Both the position numbers and the translations under genes were made by a program. A DNA stretch of 64,000 bases from Scatomonas sp963928055 (GTDB taxonomy: Bacteria; Bacillota; Clostridia; Lachnospirales; Lachnospiraceae). The DNA lies in the NCBI GenBank assembly GCA_963928055.1, contig CAWVDN010000003.1, positions 62,001-126,000 on the forward strand. The letters are read 5' to 3'. The notes beneath the pieces were generated by a model. That model was not told the DNA's origin and searched no databases. It worked only from the letters and a program-made list of their open reading frames with translations. Of the stretch, positions 62,216 to 64,000 are shown piece after piece (positions within the stretch are counted from its first letter, which is position 1; each line of letters opens with the position of its first letter).

Positions 62216-63649
62216 ATGGGAAGTTGGAAGCGGGCGGTATTGTACATAACCAGAAAGAAGACCAGAAGCGTCCTTCTGTTTCTGATCCTGTTCTTTTTGT
62301 CAATCCTCTGTCTCGCGGGAGTGATCCTGAAAAGCAGTGCGGACCGGGAGAGCCGTGCATTGCAGGAAAGCCTGGGAAGCAGTTTCGTACTGAAAGCGGA
62401 TATGAGCAATATGGGGTACTATGAACCAAGAACCGGAGAAAACGGGTACACATATCAGCTATATACGGGGCCGCAGGTTACCAGGGAGGATATTGATGCG
62501 ATCCAGGCTATTGATGGTGTAAAAGAAGTTATGCTGGACAATCGGGGAGCGCTGGAACTGAATCTGAATTTGTGTCCGGGAATCTGGTCAGACGCCAGAC
62601 CGGACAGAAATATTCCTCAGGATGAGATAAATATCTGGAAAACACGTACGCTGTTATTTTATTGCGGGGAGGGAGAAAGGCATCCGTATTTCAGAAATGG
62701 AGCCTTTGAGATCACAGAAGGCCGCAATATCCAGCAGGGAGACCGTTTTAAAGCGGTTATCTCTGAAGAATTAGCGGAACGGAATCACATCGGTCTGCAG
62801 GATACTTTCGAAGCAAGATCGGTAGAACTGGACAATGGGAGGATGTATCTGACAGACTGGTCCGTCGAGCTGGAGATTGTGGGTATTTTCCGTGTGAATT
62901 TTTTTCAGGAGGTAACAGAATTTACTTCGGAAGACGAAATAGCGGATAATTTTATTTATACAGATCTGGAGACAGAGAGACAGGTGCGGGAGTATTCCGG
63001 GCAGAGCGCGGAAGCGGATGAATACTCTAAGGCAACCTTTTACACAGAAAGCCCGGAGCAGCTGGATGCGGTTATGGAAGAGGCGGCGGACAGAGTGGAT
63101 CTGGAAGGGCTGCTGCTGGAAAAAGACGACAGCGACTATGCCGCAGCGGTAAAGCCTTACCGGCAGGTGGAAATCGCAGCGACATTCCTGATGATCGTAT
63201 CCGCCGGCATATGTGCGGTGATCCTGTATCTGATCTATACGATTTGGATACGCGGCAGAAAAAAAGAGATGGGGATTCTGATGGCTCTGGGCATGACCAG
63301 AAAAAAACTCCTGCCGCAGTTTTTCGCGGAAGCACTGTTGGTGGCGGCGGCAGCATTTTTGGCGGCATGTGTTCTGGCCGGGCCGTTTACCAGGGCGGCC
63401 TGTAAAACGGCGGAGAATCTGACAGCGCCGGCGGAGGATGTACAGGCGTATGCGGTAGCGGATCATGTGGGAAGCGGGATAGAAATCAGCAGAGTTTCTT
63501 CAGAAAAAATTGTTCTGGACAGCCGTCTGACGGCAACTGATATTTTTTTTACAGCCTTGTTAAACTGCGGAATATCTGTAGGAAGCGTATTTGTGGCAGT
63601 TATAAAAAATACCGGTAAAGATCCGAAGCAGCTGCTGGATTCTATATAA
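62216..63649 (+). CDS. FtsX-type ABC transporter permease, intact paralogue
   Basis: The 477-residue protein has an N-terminal transmembrane helix (about 16-38) and a large extracellular domain (about 40-310). An FtsX core of three membrane helices follows (about 325-470; VILYLIYTIWIRGRKKEMGILMALGMTRKKLLPQFF). It is highly similar along its length to the broken upstream copy and the partial downstream one, and shares the C-terminal KNTGKDPKQLLDSI with the former. It lies 36 bases after the first copy with GGAAGGAGAG before the start. It likely pairs with the ABC ATPase on the other strand; the substrate is unknown. Confidence 0.88.
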   Translation: MGSWKRAVLYITRKKTRSVLLFLILFFLSILCLAGVILKSSADRESRALQESLGSSFVLKADMSNMGYYEPRTGENGYTYQLYTGPQVTREDIDAIQAIDGVKEVMLDNRGALELNLNLCPGIWSDARPDRNIPQDEINIWKTRTLLFYCGEGERHPYFRNGAFEITEGRNIQQGDRFKAVISEELAERNHIGLQDTFEARSVELDNGRMYLTDWSVELEIVGIFRVNFFQEVTEFTSEDEIADNFIYTDLETERQVREYSGQSAEADEYSKATFYTESPEQLDAVMEEAADRVDLEGLLLEKDDSDYAAAVKPYRQVEIAATFLMIVSAGICAVILYLIYTIWIRGRKKEMGILMALGMTRKKLLPQFFAEALLVAAAAFLAACVLAGPFTRAACKTAENLTAPAEDVQAYAVADHVGSGIEISRVSSEKIVLDSRLTATDIFFTALLNCGISVGSVFVAVIKNTGKDPKQLLDSI

Positions 63650-63661
63650 GGGGGTGCGTCT

Positions 63662-64000
63662 ATGACGATCTGGAAACGGGCATGGCTGTACATTTGGAAA
63701 AAGAAGAAACGGACAATCCTGCTGCTCCTGATCCTTTGTTTTTTGTCAACCCTTGTTTTGCTGTGCCTGACATTAGGGGCGAGCGCGGCCAGGGAAGGCA
63801 AATCGATCCAAAAAAATCTGGGAAGCAGTTTTGTTCTGGAAGCGGATCTGAACAATCAGGGATACTATGAGCCGCGGACAGGAGAAGGGTATACTTACCT
63901 GCTTTATACGGGACCGAAGGTTACAGATGAGATCATTGAGGATACCCTGGCAATGGATGGGGTGTCGGATTATACGGCAGACCGGGGGGCAGAACTCTGG
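63662..64000 (+). CDS. FtsX-type ABC permease, third paralogue, cut by window end
   Basis: The first 113 codons of a third copy are present: MTIWKRAWLYIWKKKKRT, a transmembrane helix (about 18-40), then GSSFVLEADLNNQGYYEPRTGEGYTYLLYTGP, aligned with the two upstream paralogues. At the position of the amber codon in copy 1 this copy reads Leu. It begins 12 bases after copy 2 with GGGGGTG before the ATG. The frame is open to the last base of the window. Confidence 0.85.
   Translation, partial: MTIWKRAWLYIWKKKKRTILLLLILCFLSTLVLLCLTLGASAAREGKSIQKNLGSSFVLEADLNNQGYYEPRTGEGYTYLLYTGPKVTDEIIEDTLAMDGVSDYTADRGAELW

Overview
The window comes from a GC-rich anaerobic Firmicute of the class Clostridia, most likely a gut Lachnospiraceae. 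Pointers are SpoVG, the GlgC/GlgD pair, the DnaD/DnaI helicase-loading pair, a lysine riboswitch on dapA, a T-box leader on aspS, a tRNA gene without encoded CCA, consensus sigma-A promoters with 17-bp spacers and short purine-rich ribosome binding sites. No phage, plasmid or complete transposon is visible; this is core chromosome with accessory blocks set between housekeeping operons.

Layout. 1-2.9 kb: end of an ECF transporter operon (ATPase, EcfT), a PHP hydrolase and an RpiR regulator. 3.1-5.1 kb: a two-component system. 5.5-13.1 kb: rpoB-rpoC. 13.2-16.3 kb: three envelope genes on the same strand (YARHG protein, zinc-ribbon membrane protein, polysaccharide deacetylase). 16.5-21.3 kb, minus strand: VanW-like protein, a coiled-coil protein, a serine recombinase with a short 53-bp-period repeat behind its promoter, and typA. 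21.5-24.4 kb: ssb-like gene, lysine riboswitch, dapA-dapB and a 37-residue lipoprotein. 24.4-29.3 kb, minus strand: dnaD-dnaI-prs, a DnaA-box cluster, and murC. 29.6-35.4 kb: glgC-glgD-spoVG, an RsmF-type rRNA methyltransferase and a PcsB-like/3D-domain secreted protein. 35.6 kb: tRNA-Pro(CGG). 35.7-43.95 kb: an accessory catabolic cluster (TetR, TIM-barrel isomerase, MttB-superfamily methyltransferase, MFS and SSS transporters, HyuA-like ATPase). 44.1-48.6 kb: rpsL-rpsG-fusA-tuf. 48.76-49.25 kb: a long 53-bp tandem repeat array. 49.3-58.3 kb: a zinc-ribbon gene, T-box-aspS with an inserted repetitive element, then small metabolic genes, ddl and murF. 58.3-60.2 kb, minus strand: SDR, DtxR-type regulator and an ABC ATPase. 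60.7-64 kb: three tandem FtsX-type permease paralogues, the first broken by an amber codon and the last cut by the window end.

How it fits together. Most of the window is transcription/translation machinery, peptidoglycan precursor synthesis (dapAB, murC, ddl, murF), replication initiation and storage polysaccharide. The least explained parts are: (i) the TetR-controlled MttB-type cluster, which has two matching operator palindromes around its promoter but no visible corrinoid protein or reductive activator; (ii) a two-locus family of 53-bp repeats with 9-bp dyad arms, one locus directly behind the promoter of a solitary serine recombinase; (iii) an aspS T-box whose specifier position reads AAC (Asn); (iv) a DnaA-box cluster in front of dnaD-dnaI; and (v) a decaying array of ABC permease paralogues. 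All identifications rest on reading the sequence; no database search was possible.
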